Source: SXNM01 sp964586155 (lineage in GTDB: Bacteria > Myxococcota_A > UBA9042). From it: a DNA stretch of 64,000 nucleotides. A program made the position numbers and the translations under genes. The notes beneath the pieces are model-generated. The model made no database searches. It saw only the letters and a list, made by a program, of their open reading frames with translations, and was not told where the DNA came from. Positions 48,714-59,087 of this stretch are shown here, in pieces (position 1 is the first letter of the stretch; each line of letters begins with the position of its first letter). The stretch covers positions 1 to 64,000 of the forward strand of contig CAZPHC010000019.1 in assembly GCA_964586155.1 (NCBI GenBank). Reading direction: 5' to 3'.

Positions 48714-50183
48714 ATGTCCCGCGGCCAGGCCCAAGCCAGTCCGACCCAGATCCTCGTCGTCGACGACGAAGCGGCGTTTCGTACGCTGGTCGCGGGCCAC
48801 CTCGAGCGCGCGGGCATGGCGGTGACGACGCTCGGCTCGGCCGAGGAGGCTCTGGCCTGGCTCGACCAGCGCCAGCCAGACCTGATGCTGCTGGACGTCC
48901 ATATGCCCGGGATGACGGGCATCGAGCTCGTCACCCGCCTCGCCAGCGAGCAGCGGCTGCCGCCGACGATCGTGATGAGCGCCTATGGCCAGCTCGACAC
49001 CGCGCTGGCGGCCGTGCGCGGCGGCGCGATGGACTTCCTGTCCAAGCCCTTCCGCCTGCCCGAGGTCGAGCTCAAGGTCACGGTCGCGCTCGAGAAGGCG
49101 CGGCAACGCAAGGGCGGCCGCCGACGCAGCGGCGCCGACGCCACGCTGGCCGATCGCGCCGAAGCCCTGGGCGACGGCACGGCGCTGTTCTACGGCATGG
49201 TCGGCCGCAGCGCGGTCGTGCGCGAGCTCTTCGCCCGCATCGAGCGCGTCGCGCGGTTCACCTCGACGGTGCTGATCCACGGCGAGTCGGGCACGGGCAA
49301 GGAGCTCGTGGCCCGGGCGCTGCACCAGCTCAGCCCGCGTCGCGGCGGCCCGTTCGTCGCGGTCAACTGCGGCGCGATCCCCGAGAACCTGCTGGAGTCC
49401 GAGCTCTTTGGCCATGTGCGCGGCGCCTTCACCGACGCCAGCGCCGACCGCAAGGGCCTGTTCGAGAACGCCCACGGCGGCACGCTCTTCCTCGACGAGA
49501 TCGTCGACCTGCCGCTGCATTTGCAGGTCAAGCTGCTGCGCGTGCTGCAAGAGGGCGAAGTGCGGCCGGTCGGCGCGTCGCGGCCGGTGGCGGTCGACGT
49601 GCGCGTGGTCGCGGCCTCTGCGGTGCCCGCACGCGATCGGGTGGCCGAGGGCCAGTTCCGCCAGGACCTCTACTACCGCCTGAGCGTGATCGAGCTGCTG
49701 GTGCCGCCGCTGCGCGATCGCCGCGAGGACATCCCGCTGCTGGTCGAGCACCTGATCAGCCATGCCAACCGCCGCCTGGGCACGACGATCCGGGGCGTGC
49801 ACCCGCACGCGATGGCGTTGCTGATGGCGTGGCCGTGGCCCGGCAATATCCGCGAGCTGCAGAACGTCATCGAGCAGTCGGCGGTGATGAGCGAGGGCGA
49901 CGAGATCGGCGAGGACGCCCTGCCCGACTACCTGCACGCCGACGCCGCCGTCGCGACGGCCCCGGCGCCGACGCAGCCCGGGTTGACGCTCGAGTCGTTG
50001 AGCATCCCGGCGGCGGTCGAGCAGACCGAGCGCACGCTGATCGAGCAGGCGCTGCGCGAGACGGGCGGCAACCGCACCCACGCCGCGGAGCTGCTCGAGA
50101 TCTCGCTGCGCTCGTTGCTGCAGAAGATCGCCCGGTACGAGATCGACATCCCAGGCCAGGTGGGCCGCCCGCCGCAGCGTTGA
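48714..50183 (+). CDS. NtrC-family sigma-54-dependent response regulator
   Basis: 489 residues. The receiver domain (about 12-125) has the acidic pocket (VVDDE) and phospho-acceptor Asp in MLLDVHMPGMTG, then MSAYG and the Lys in FLSKPF. The AAA+ domain has Walker A GESGTGKE. The sigma-54 contact loop reads ESELFGHVRGAFTDA, a GAFTDA variant of GAFTGA. Walker B is GTLFLDEI. The C-terminal Fis-type helix-turn-helix is NRTHAAELLEISLRSLLQKI. A partner kinase is not in the window. Confidence 0.95.
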   Translation: MSRGQAQASPTQILVVDDEAAFRTLVAGHLERAGMAVTTLGSAEEALAWLDQRQPDLMLLDVHMPGMTGIELVTRLASEQRLPPTIVMSAYGQLDTALAAVRGGAMDFLSKPFRLPEVELKVTVALEKARQRKGGRRRSGADATLADRAEALGDGTALFYGMVGRSAVVRELFARIERVARFTSTVLIHGESGTGKELVARALHQLSPRRGGPFVAVNCGAIPENLLESELFGHVRGAFTDASADRKGLFENAHGGTLFLDEIVDLPLHLQVKLLRVLQEGEVRPVGASRPVAVDVRVVAASAVPARDRVAEGQFRQDLYYRLSVIELLVPPLRDRREDIPLLVEHLISHANRRLGTTIRGVHPHAMALLMAWPWPGNIRELQNVIEQSAVMSEGDEIGEDALPDYLHADAAVATAPAPTQPGLTLESLSIPAAVEQTERTLIEQALRETGGNRTHAAELLEISLRSLLQKIARYEIDIPGQVGRPPQR

Positions 50184-50230
50184 TGCGCGCGCGCTGACCA
50201 TCGCGGCGTGGCGCCCGCGTCGGAGAGACC

Positions 50231-51778
50231 ATGGACCGCAGCAACGCCATCGCCAACCGCATCGCGGCGCGCTACCCGCTGATCGAGCTGCTGACGAGCG
50301 ACGAGACCGACGCCCGCGCCCTGATCGACCAGGCGGCGCGGCGATCGTCGATCGACGTGCTCGCGCCCAAGCTCGGCGGCGACCGGCCGATCGAGGCAGC
50401 GCGTGAGGCGATCGAGGCCCTGGCGACGCGCAGCACCCGGGCGGCGCTGGTGCTCGGCGGCGGCCACGATCTGCTCGCCGATCCGAGCCTGGTGCGGGTG
50501 CTGCGCGAGGCGCTGATCGAGATCGAGCGCGGCGGCCATACCGTCGTGCTGCTCTCGGCCTGGCGACGTCCGGTGCCCGAGATCGAGCGCGATCGCGTGG
50601 TCCTGGAGCTCGGCCTGCCGGGCGAGGGCGACCTGCGCGACCTGGTGATGGCGGCGCTGACGCCGGCCGACGGCGGTCCGCCGGACTTCGCGCTGGTCGG
50701 CGCGGCGCTGCAGGCGGCCCGCGGCATGACGCGCGGCCAGCTGCGGCGGGCGCTGCGGCGGCTGCGGCTGGCAGGGGTGCCCGCCGACATGCAGGCGATC
50801 GCCGCGCTGCACGCCGAAAAGCGCGACTTGGTCGCCACCGGCGGCGTGCTCGAGGTGATCGCGACCGCGCCGGCGCTCGAGGAGATCGGCGGCATGGAGG
50901 CGCTCAAGACCTGGCTCGACCGGCGTCGCGCCGCGCTCGACGAGGGCGCCCGCCGCTTTGGCCTGCCGGCGCCACGCGGCGTGCTGCTGGTCGGCGTGCC
51001 CGGCTGCGGCAAGTCGCTGTTCGCCAAGGCGTCGGCGCAGTCGCTGGGGCTGCCGCTGCTGCGCTTCGACCTGGGCCGGCTCTTCACCCACGACTCGGCG
51101 CCGGACGAGAACCTGCGCCACGCCCTGGCGATCGCCGAGGTGATGGCGCCGGTCGTGCTCTGGGTCGACGAGATCGACAAGGCCTTCAGCGAGGCGCTGG
51201 GCTCCGAGACCACGGCCCGGATCTTCGGCACGTTCCTGACCTGGCTCGCCGAGCATCCGGCCGGCATCTTCGTCGCGGCGACCGCCAACCGCGTCGACGG
51301 CCTGCCGGCCGAGCTGACGCGCAAGGGCCGCTTCGACGAGATCTTCTTCGTCGACCTGCCCGACGCGGGCGTGCGCGCCGAGATCTTGGCGATCCACCTG
51401 CGCAAGAGCGGCCGCAACGAGACCGACTTCGCCGTGGAGCGCCTGGCCCGCTCGGCCGACCGCCTGACGGGCGCCGAGATCGAGGCCGGCGTCTACGAGG
51501 CCCTGGCCGCCGCCTACGCCGAGGGGCGGCCGCTGGTCGACGCCGACCTCGAGCGCGCGTTTGCCCAGATCGTGCCCTTCGTCGAGACCTACGAGGAGCA
51601 GGTCAAGGAGCTGCGCGAGTGGGCGCGACGGCGTGCCCGATCGGCCGGCCGCGATCGGTCGATGCGCGAGCTCTTCGAGGACGCACGGCGCCAGCCACCG
51701 CTCGAGCGATGGCGGGATCCCGCGCAGATCGCGCCGCCGCTGGCCGATGTCGACGAAAAGGGGCGGCCGCGCGCTTGA
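50231..51778 (+). CDS. Ycf46-like AAA ATPase
   Basis: 515 residues. The N-terminal 220 residues have an inactive NTPase-like look (LVLGGGHDLLADPSLVR). The AAA core begins about residue 225 with EEIGGMEALKTWLDRR. Walker A is GVPGCGKSLFAKA, Walker B VVLWVDEIDKAF and the arginine-finger region RKGRFDEIFFVDLP. It resembles cyanobacterial and chloroplast Ycf46, implicated in stress and carbon regulation, and similar AAA proteins common in myxobacteria. It lies 47 nt after the NtrC-type regulator. The cellular role is unknown. Confidence 0.85.
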   Translation: MDRSNAIANRIAARYPLIELLTSDETDARALIDQAARRSSIDVLAPKLGGDRPIEAAREAIEALATRSTRAALVLGGGHDLLADPSLVRVLREALIEIERGGHTVVLLSAWRRPVPEIERDRVVLELGLPGEGDLRDLVMAALTPADGGPPDFALVGAALQAARGMTRGQLRRALRRLRLAGVPADMQAIAALHAEKRDLVATGGVLEVIATAPALEEIGGMEALKTWLDRRRAALDEGARRFGLPAPRGVLLVGVPGCGKSLFAKASAQSLGLPLLRFDLGRLFTHDSAPDENLRHALAIAEVMAPVVLWVDEIDKAFSEALGSETTARIFGTFLTWLAEHPAGIFVAATANRVDGLPAELTRKGRFDEIFFVDLPDAGVRAEILAIHLRKSGRNETDFAVERLARSADRLTGAEIEAGVYEALAAAYAEGRPLVDADLERAFAQIVPFVETYEEQVKELREWARRRARSAGRDRSMRELFEDARRQPPLERWRDPAQIAPPLADVDEKGRPRA

Positions 51779-51841
51779 GGGAATCGCCTCGTCGGGCGCA
51801 GACTGCCGGCGACGACAGCCCATCGGCTGAGGAGGACGCAC

Positions 51842-52888
51842 ATGAGCCCAGAGCCACAGCCCGAGCGTGAATTGGTCAACATCGGCGTGATCGGCGGCGG
51901 CGCCTGGGGCACGGCCCTGGCGATCCACGCCGCGCGCATCGGCCACAAGGTCACGCTCTGGGCCCACGAGCCCGAGGTCGTCGCGGACATCCGCGACAAC
52001 CGCCGCAACGAGGTCTTCCTGCCCGGCTTCGACGTGCCGCCGACGATGACGGCCGATGGCGACCTGGAGCGCGTCGTCGCGTCGTCGCGGCTGATCTTGT
52101 CGGTGGCGCCGACGCCGTTCGTCGGCCGCGTCATCGGCGGCATCAAGCACGCGATCACGGACGAGCACATCCTGGTCAGCTGCAGCAAGGGCATCGAGAA
52201 CGACTCGCTCGAGACCGTCGACGAGATCTTGGAGCGCACGCTGCCGCGCTCGCTGCACGGCAACCTGGCCTACCTCTCGGGCCCGAGCTTCGCCAAGGAG
52301 GTCGCGGCCCAGAGCCCGACCGCCGTCACGGTGGCGAGCCACATGCCCTGGGTCGGCCGCGAGGTGCAACGCCTGATGAGCAGCAACCGCTTCCGCTGCT
52401 ACACCACGCGCGACGTGCCGGGCGTCGAGCTCGGCGGCGCGCTCAAGAACGTCATGGCGATCTGCGTCGGCGCCGGCGACGGCCTGGGCTTCGGCTACAA
52501 CGTGCGCGCCGGCCTGATCACGCGCGGCCTGGCCGAGATCACGCGCATGGCGATGCGCAAGGGCGCCGATCCGCTGACGCTACAAGGCCTCGCCGGCATG
52601 GGCGACCTCGTGCTGACCTGCACGGGCGAGCTCTCGCGCAACCGCACGGTCGGCGTCCGCCTGGGCCGCGGCGAGTCGCTCGACCAGATCCTGGGCTCGA
52701 CCGTGACCGTCGCCGAGGGCGTGCTGACGAGCCGATCGGCCTGGCAGCTCGCGCACAAGCTCGGCGTCGCCGACCGCGTGCCGATCATCGAACAGGCCTA
52801 CCGCGTGCTCTGGGAGGGCAAGGACCTGCTCACGGCGATGGAAGACCTGATGTCGCGTCCGCTCAAGGACGAGCTGACGCTGGGATGA
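51842..52888 (+). CDS. gpsA: Glycerol-3-phosphate dehydrogenase [NAD(P)+]
   Basis: 348 residues. Makes sn-glycerol 3-phosphate from dihydroxyacetone phosphate for phospholipid synthesis. The NAD(P) motif is VIGGGAWGTALA near the N-terminus. YLSGPSFAKEVA and GGALKNVMAICVGAGDGLG with the catalytic Lys are present, as is GMGDLVLTCTGELSRNR. It overlaps rimM as ATGA, so the pair is translationally coupled. Confidence 0.97.
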   Translation: MSPEPQPERELVNIGVIGGGAWGTALAIHAARIGHKVTLWAHEPEVVADIRDNRRNEVFLPGFDVPPTMTADGDLERVVASSRLILSVAPTPFVGRVIGGIKHAITDEHILVSCSKGIENDSLETVDEILERTLPRSLHGNLAYLSGPSFAKEVAAQSPTAVTVASHMPWVGREVQRLMSSNRFRCYTTRDVPGVELGGALKNVMAICVGAGDGLGFGYNVRAGLITRGLAEITRMAMRKGADPLTLQGLAGMGDLVLTCTGELSRNRTVGVRLGRGESLDQILGSTVTVAEGVLTSRSAWQLAHKLGVADRVPIIEQAYRVLWEGKDLLTAMEDLMSRPLKDELTLG

Positions 52889-53472
52889 AGCCGATGCCAG
52901 GGACCAAATCCACGCCAACCACCACGGCCCCGGACCAAAGCGCAGACCTCTCGGACTCGCTCACCGCCGACGGCTGGGTGCGCATCGCCACGATCGGCCG
53001 CCCGCACGGCGTGCGCGGCGAGGTGCGCGTCTGGCTCGACAACCCGAGCTCGACGCTGCTCTTTGACGGGCCGCCGCTGCGCGTGCGCCGGCCAGACAAG
53101 CCGGCCGAGCCGATCCAGATCGCGTCGATGCGCGACGCCGCCGACGCGATCCTGGTCTCGTTCCGCGGCGTCAGCGACCGCGACGCGGCGGCGAAGCTGA
53201 CGCACGCGGCGCTCGAGGTGCCGCGCACCGCGCTGCCAGCGCTCGAAGATGGCGAATTCTATCATATCGACGTGATCGGCGCCGAGGTCTTCGACGCCGA
53301 CAGCGGCGAGCGGCTGGGCGTCGTCAGCGGCATCACCGAGACCAGCGTCGACGTGCTGGCGATCCGCACCGCCGACGGCGAGGTGCTGGTGCCGATCGTG
53401 GGCGACTATGTCGTGTCGATCGGCGAGACGCCCGGCAAGGTGCTGGTCCGCAATCTCGACCATTGGCTGTGA
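52885..53472 (+). CDS. rimM: 16S rRNA processing protein RimM
   Basis: 195 residues. Assembly factor for the 30S head that binds S19. The RimM N-terminal barrel begins IATIGRPHGVRGEVRVWL. The C-terminal PRC-barrel contains FYHIDVIGAEVFDADSGERL. About 28 N-terminal residues are Thr/Ser-rich and unstructured. It starts within the gpsA stop and lies 30 nt before trmD; rimM-trmD-rplS is the classic rRNA/tRNA maturation operon. Confidence 0.95.
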   Translation: MKPMPGTKSTPTTTAPDQSADLSDSLTADGWVRIATIGRPHGVRGEVRVWLDNPSSTLLFDGPPLRVRRPDKPAEPIQIASMRDAADAILVSFRGVSDRDAAAKLTHAALEVPRTALPALEDGEFYHIDVIGAEVFDADSGERLGVVSGITETSVDVLAIRTADGEVLVPIVGDYVVSIGETPGKVLVRNLDHWL

Positions 53473-53502
53473 CGCCTCGGCTGCGGCGGCCACGCTGCGG
53501 CC

Positions 53503-54357
53503 ATGCGGGACCCGACGTTGTCCTATCGCTTCGACATCTTGACGCTGTTTCCCGGGCTTTTTGACGGCTTCTTGCACGAGAGCCTGATCGGCAAGGCGAT
53601 CGCGGCGCAACGGCTGCAGATCGAGCTGCACGATTGGCGGCGCTTCGCCCAGAACAAGCACAAGCGCGTCGACGACGCCCCGTTTGGCGGCGGCGCCGGC
53701 ATGGTGCTCGAGCCGGTCTCGGTGGTGGCCCAGCTCGAGGCCCTGCCGCCGCCCGAGCCCGGCCAGCCGCGATCGCGGCGCGTGCTGCTGAGCCCGGCGG
53801 GCAGCCGCTTCGACCAGCGTTGCGCCGAGCGCTTCGCCGCCGAGCCGCGCGGCCTGGTCCTGCTATGCGGGCGCTACGAAGGCTTCGACGCCCGGGTCGA
53901 GGACGAGGTCGACGAGCTGCTGAGCCTGGGCGACTACGTGCTCAACGGCGGCGAGGTCGCGGCGATGGTCGTCATCGAGGCGGTGGCGCGCCTGCTGCCC
54001 GGGGTCATCGGCAACCAGGCCAGCCTGGGCGAAGAGTCGCACACCTCCGGCCTGCTCGAGGCGCCGCAGTACACCCGGCCGCGCAGCTTTCGGGGCCGCG
54101 AGGTGCCGCCGCTGGTGATGGGCGGCGATCACGCCAAGGTCGCCGCCTGGCGCCAGGCCGCCGCGATCGAGCGCACCCGCGTGCGCCGGCCCGACCTCTA
54201 CCAACGCTGGCTCGAGGCGCAGCCGCCCGCGCCCGCGCCCAAGCGCCGCCGCCGCAAGGCCGACCCCAGCGACAGGGCCGCTGCGGAGCCTGCTGCCGTG
54301 CCGCCGGCGACCACGACGCCTGCTCCTGACCTGGCAGCCGACCGGGAGTCCACCTGA
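53503..54357 (+). CDS. trmD: tRNA (guanine-37-N1) methyltransferase
   Basis: 284 residues. SPOUT methyltransferase making m1G37, which prevents frameshifting. Signature segments are DDAPFGGGAGMVL, LCGRYEGFDARVEDE and DYVLNGGEVAAMVVIEAVAR. The knot-forming SPOUT core is complete. The last 45 residues are Arg/Lys then Ala/Pro-rich, beyond the usual length of about 240-250. Its stop overlaps the next start as TGATG. Confidence 0.97.
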   Translation: MRDPTLSYRFDILTLFPGLFDGFLHESLIGKAIAAQRLQIELHDWRRFAQNKHKRVDDAPFGGGAGMVLEPVSVVAQLEALPPPEPGQPRSRRVLLSPAGSRFDQRCAERFAAEPRGLVLLCGRYEGFDARVEDEVDELLSLGDYVLNGGEVAAMVVIEAVARLLPGVIGNQASLGEESHTSGLLEAPQYTRPRSFRGREVPPLVMGGDHAKVAAWRQAAAIERTRVRRPDLYQRWLEAQPPAPAPKRRRRKADPSDRAAAEPAAVPPATTTPAPDLAADREST

Positions 54358-54929
54358 TGCCGCTCTACCTCGCCCTGGTCCACCACCCCTGCGTCGATCG
54401 CCAGGGCCGCACCTACACCACGGCGCTGACCAACGTCGATCTGCACGACATCGCCCGCAGCGGCCGCACCTACGGCGTCGAGGCGCTGATGGTCGTGACG
54501 CCGATCACGCTGCAGCAGCGCATGGTCCACGAGGTCGTGCGCCATTGGACCGAGGGCGAAGGCGCGGTGCGCAACGATCGCCGCGCCCAGGCGATGGTGC
54601 GGGTCGAGGCCGTCGATTCGGTCGAGGCGGCGTGCCAGGCGATCGCGGCGCGCGACGGCCAGCGGCCGATCGTCGTCGTCACCAGCGCCCAGATGCCCAA
54701 CGCCGACGTCAGCTGGGAGTCGATGCGCATCCGCCTGCGCGACGCCGATCGACCGGTGCTCGTGATCTTCGGCACCGGCTGGGGCCTGGCGCAGTCGGTG
54801 CTCGACCACGCCGATCTGCGTCTGCCGGCCATCATCGCCGACCCCGCGCTGACCCGGGACGACTACAACCACCTCTCGGTTCGGGCCGCCGCGGCGATCA
54901 CACTGGACAGGCTGCGCGGAGCGCGCTAG
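54357..54929 (+). CDS. SPOUT-like RNA methyltransferase family protein
   Basis: 190 residues. It resembles the uncharacterised SPOUT-class protein (COG4752 type) often located next to trmD in deltaproteobacteria and Aquifex: YLALVHHPCVDRQGRTYTTA and LVIFGTGWGLAQSVLDHADL look like a SAM-binding deep knot (GTGWGL). It is translationally coupled with trmD and placed before rplS. The RNA target is unknown. Confidence 0.8.
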   Translation: MPLYLALVHHPCVDRQGRTYTTALTNVDLHDIARSGRTYGVEALMVVTPITLQQRMVHEVVRHWTEGEGAVRNDRRAQAMVRVEAVDSVEAACQAIAARDGQRPIVVVTSAQMPNADVSWESMRIRLRDADRPVLVIFGTGWGLAQSVLDHADLRLPAIIADPALTRDDYNHLSVRAAAAITLDRLRGAR

Positions 54930-54992
54930 AAAGCCGCCCCCACCATTCCGGGCATGTCCGCACGTCGGACCTCTCCCGGGGGAGCAAGACAG

Positions 54993-55337
54993 ATGGACTT
55001 CATCAAGCTCGTCGAAGAACAACACGTCCGCTTCGACCTTCCCGAACTCCGCGCCGGCCAGCAGATCCGCGTCCACACGCGCATCATCGAAGGCACCAAG
55101 GAGCGCATCCAGATCTTCGAGGGCACGGTCATCGCGATCCGCGGCAGCCAGCTCGGCCGCTCCTTCACCGTGCGCAAGATGAGCCACGGCGTCGGCGTCG
55201 AGCGCATCTTCCCGCTGCACAGCCCGCGTCTGATGAAGATCGACGTCGTGCAGCAGGGTCGCGTCCGCCGCGCCAAGCTGTACTACCTGCGGGATCGCAC
55301 GGGCAAGCGCGCCCGTCTGCGCCGCGCCGAGGGCTAG
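54993..55337 (+). CDS. rplS: 50S ribosomal protein L19
   Basis: 114 residues from ATG 54993, preceded by GGGGGAGC. L19 lies at the 30S-50S interface. RAGQQIRVHTRIIEGTKERI and FTVRKMSHGVGVERIFPLHS are typical. An in-frame upstream ATG at 54954 would add 13 non-conserved residues and place the ribosome-binding site inside. It is last gene of gpsA-rimM-trmD-SPOUT-rplS and is convergent with yraN. Confidence 0.97.
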   Translation: MDFIKLVEEQHVRFDLPELRAGQQIRVHTRIIEGTKERIQIFEGTVIAIRGSQLGRSFTVRKMSHGVGVERIFPLHSPRLMKIDVVQQGRVRRAKLYYLRDRTGKRARLRRAEG

Positions 55338-55360
55338 CGCCCCCGGTTCCGCATCGCTCG

Positions 55361-55741
55361 TCACCACAGCTCGAGCGTCCGCCAACGCACCTGCGTTGCG
55401 CGGGCGCCGAGCCGTATTTCGGCGACGGCGACCTCGATCTCGACGATCTCCCGCACGTCCACCAGCGCTTCGACGCTGCCGCTGCAGATCTGGTGCGCGA
55501 TCGCCCAGAGCCGCGTGGCCTTGCGCTCGTCGACGCGCGCCGTCAGCTCGCGGTCGCCGCGCGTCGTCTTGACCTCGACCACGATCGCCCGGCGCCCGCC
55601 CGGGCACGGACGCACCGCCACGACGTCGGCCTCGCCGGCGCGGGTGCGCAGGTTGCGCGCGACGACGCGCCAGCCGCGCGACCGCAGCTCGGCGGCCGCG
55701 ATGTCCTCGCCTCGCTTGCCCGTGGCCTGCGACTCAGCCAT
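55361..55741 (-). CDS. yraN: UPF0102 (YraN) family nuclease-like protein
   Basis: 126 residues. It matches the UPF0102 pattern: GKRGEDIAAAELRSRGWRVV, then RNLRTRAGEADVVAV and IVVEVKTTRG. The GE-x-D-V and VEVK motifs resemble Holliday-junction resolvase-type nucleases, but the role is not established. It overlaps rnhB by 8 nt, the usual neighbour. Confidence 0.9.
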   Translation of the reverse strand: MAESQATGKRGEDIAAAELRSRGWRVVARNLRTRAGEADVVAVRPCPGGRRAIVVEVKTTRGDRELTARVDERKATRLWAIAHQICSGSVEALVDVREIVEIEVAVAEIRLGARATQVRWRTLELW

Positions 55742-56435
55742 CGGCGCCCCGGCGGGCCCAGGCGGCCTCCACCGGGGCGAAGCCGCGCCGATGCAGCGGC
55801 GTCGGCCCGAGCCGGTCGAGCGCCTCGAGGTGGGCCCTGGTCGGGTAGCCCTTGTGCTGGGCCAGGCCGTAGCCTGGGTAGGTCGCGTCCAGCGCCACGA
55901 TCTGGCGATCGCGCGCGACCTTGGCCAGCACCGACGCGGCGGCGATCGCGCGGCTGAGGGCGTCGCCCTTGACGATCGCCCGCTGGCCGGGCGCGACCAG
56001 CCCCGGGATCGTGCGGTTGCCGTCGACGAGCACCAGCCTCGGCGGCGGATGGCCGGCGTCGCGCAGCTGCACCAACACCAACTCGACGGCCTGGCGCATC
56101 GCCCAGAGCGAGGCTTGCAGGATGTTGTCGCGGCCGATGCGCGCGACGTCGCCCTCGGCCACGGCCCAGGCCAGCGCCGCGGCCTGGATCTGCGGCTCCA
56201 GCGCCTCGCGCTCGGCCTCGCTCAGCTGCTTGGAGTCGTCGAGCCCAGGCAGGCGCGCGCCGTCGCGCAGGACCACCGCCGCCGCGACCACGGGGCCAAA
56301 GAGCGGGCCGCGGCCGGCCTCGTCGGTGCCGACCACGGGCCAGAGGCCCTCGCGGCGCAGGCGCTGCTCGACGCTGCCGAGCTTGGGCGCGGCGGCGGGC
56401 AGGTCGAGGCCCAGGTCGGCTTGCTTGCGTGGCAT
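55734..56435 (-). CDS. rnhB: Ribonuclease HII
   Basis: 233 residues from ATG 56435 behind AGGAG. It removes ribonucleotides and RNA primers from DNA-RNA hybrids. The catalytic DEAGRGP region is in VVGTDEAGRGPLFGPVVAAA, followed by LDDSKQLSEAERE and VDGNRTIPG, and the Asp-His region in ASVLAKVARDRQ. It is first gene of the rnhB-yraN pair. A 252-nt divergent gap separates it from ychF. Confidence 0.96.
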   Translation of the reverse strand: MPRKQADLGLDLPAAAPKLGSVEQRLRREGLWPVVGTDEAGRGPLFGPVVAAAVVLRDGARLPGLDDSKQLSEAEREALEPQIQAAALAWAVAEGDVARIGRDNILQASLWAMRQAVELVLVQLRDAGHPPPRLVLVDGNRTIPGLVAPGQRAIVKGDALSRAIAAASVLAKVARDRQIVALDATYPGYGLAQHKGYPTRAHLEALDRLGPTPLHRRGFAPVEAAWARRGADG

Positions 56436-56687
56436 GGGGCTCCTGGCGCTCGGTCCGGCAGGCGATCGGCCCCCGGGCACCGCGCCGGGCTGGCTGGGAT
56501 CGCGATCTCACCCTGACTGTATCGGCCCGCGACGGATTTGGGTGCGCCCCGAGGCCGCAGATCCGGCAAAAAAGCTGCGGGTCGGTGCGCCGCCTCGTGT
56601 TGCCGCTCGGGGCGAGAACGTGCTAGCAGCACGGCCCGCGCGCCAGCGCGCGCACATCGCACCGCGCCGGTGCGCACGGAGCACTCC

Positions 56688-57779
<1,092 letters not shown>

Positions 57780-57944
57780 AGCGGGTTCCTGATCCCGTGT
57801 TTTCAAGCCGTTGGCTGCACGCACCGCCGGGAAGATCGACCCGAATCGGCCCCGTTCGGCCCGTGGTGGGGATAGAAACGGGGACAGCCGGAACTATGAA
57901 AGTTAACCAGGCCCCTCAGCACAGGGGCGACGGAGACACGGGCC

Positions 57945-59027
57945 ATGAGTTCGTTTGAGGCGCTCCCCGTTGGGAAGGGGGATGCCTTCCTGTGGCGTCT
58001 CGACGACGGCAGAACCGTGCTGGTTGACGGAGGCCAGCGACGGAAAAAGGCCCTTGCGGAGCTGCGGGCGCGATGCGTGACCAAGATCGACGTGATGGTC
58101 TGCACCCACGCAGACAGCGACCACGCCAAGGGCTTGCTGGCCGTGCTCAAGGCCCCGGATGTTCAGGTGGACGAGCTTTGGGTGCCCGCTCGATGGGGCG
58201 ATGGCGTCGGCGAGTTGGCGTCCGACCCTCTCAGGGTTCTGCACCAACTCGCTGATGAGTGCGCCAAGAGCAGACTCGGTGGGCTTGAGAGCGACCTGCC
58301 GGTCCCCGGCGACCCCGCCGACGACGATGGCGGCGACCTGATGCTGGCTGAAGTGGAGGACCAGGTCAGCGACGGTCCCAATCTCAACCCGCTCCTCGCC
58401 GGGCACCAAGTTTGGTTCCCGTGGCTTCTCCGCCACCCGCCTCCTCCCTCCCCGCTGTGGTTGCAGGCCGTGGAGGTTGCTGGCTCAATCTGGGCCATCG
58501 TCCGGGCGGCGCTGCACGCAGGTACGGCGCTTCGGTGGTTCAAGTACGGGGAGTCACCTGCCGGTGGCCTCACTTGGCTCGCCCCGGCGAATGCCGAGCA
58601 GACAGTGCGGGCCCGACGCACGAAGAACTTCCTGCGTTGGTTGTGGCTCACGCTGAAGAACGAAGAAGCACTGGTGTTCGTGGGCCGGGACCAAGGAGAG
58701 CCTCCGCTCCTGTTCTCGTCGGACTCGGACTTCCGGTTCAACCTTGGGCCGATTCCGCAGACGCACATGCTCGTGACAGCGCCTCACCACGGTTCGCAGG
58801 CCAACGCCCACGTCTACCAGTTGATCAACGGCCGTGCCCCGGTGGACCACCTCTGGATCAGGAGCGACACGCGCAGCCAGGCCCGACCTTGCGCTGAGTA
58901 CCTCGCCATCTCGAAGTCCGCTCGGGGCTGTACGGAATGTCACGGTTGCGCTCGACGCCTCGCCCGTGTGGAGGCCGAGGTTCGCGCTGGGCGCTGGGTG
59001 CTCAGGACCCCATCCTGCCCCAAGTAG
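57945..59027 (+). CDS. ComEC-type metallo-beta-lactamase-fold protein
   Basis: 360 residues from ATG 57945. The zinc motif THADSDH (residues 54-60) is the HxDxDH form seen in the MBL domain of ComEC/Rec2 and related stand-alone proteins. VLVDGG precedes it, and APHHGSQANAHVY appears late. About 130 residues of low similarity lie between. The C-terminus has a CTECHGC motif which could bind another zinc. No transmembrane helices are seen, so it is a soluble hydrolase, perhaps acting on phosphodiesters. It lies 165 nt after ychF at the start of the island. Stand-alone proteins of this type occur in defence-associated loci, but the function here is not known. Confidence 0.8.
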   Translation: MSSFEALPVGKGDAFLWRLDDGRTVLVDGGQRRKKALAELRARCVTKIDVMVCTHADSDHAKGLLAVLKAPDVQVDELWVPARWGDGVGELASDPLRVLHQLADECAKSRLGGLESDLPVPGDPADDDGGDLMLAEVEDQVSDGPNLNPLLAGHQVWFPWLLRHPPPPSPLWLQAVEVAGSIWAIVRAALHAGTALRWFKYGESPAGGLTWLAPANAEQTVRARRTKNFLRWLWLTLKNEEALVFVGRDQGEPPLLFSSDSDFRFNLGPIPQTHMLVTAPHHGSQANAHVYQLINGRAPVDHLWIRSDTRSQARPCAEYLAISKSARGCTECHGCARRLARVEAEVRAGRWVLRTPSCPK

Positions 59028-59087
59028 CATCGCCGCTCCTCTCGCTCGATAGCCCGGCTATCACGCCAGGTGGGTAGGAGCTGCGCC

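Noticed and set aside
49420..49440. GAFTDA in the NtrC-type regulator as loss of sigma-54 contact
   Set aside because: The GAFTDA variant occurs in other sigma-54 activators; the Thr and Phe that matter most are kept, so inactivity cannot be claimed.
48219..50201. N-terminal extension of the sigma gene giving a 983-residue protein
   Set aside because: The extension is antisense to the NtrC-type regulator and has no motifs. ATG 48218 with GGAG starts the sigma domain properly.
57780..57944. Attachment site at the island's left edge
   Set aside because: I looked for a tRNA end, integrase gene or obvious direct repeat and saw none within the window.
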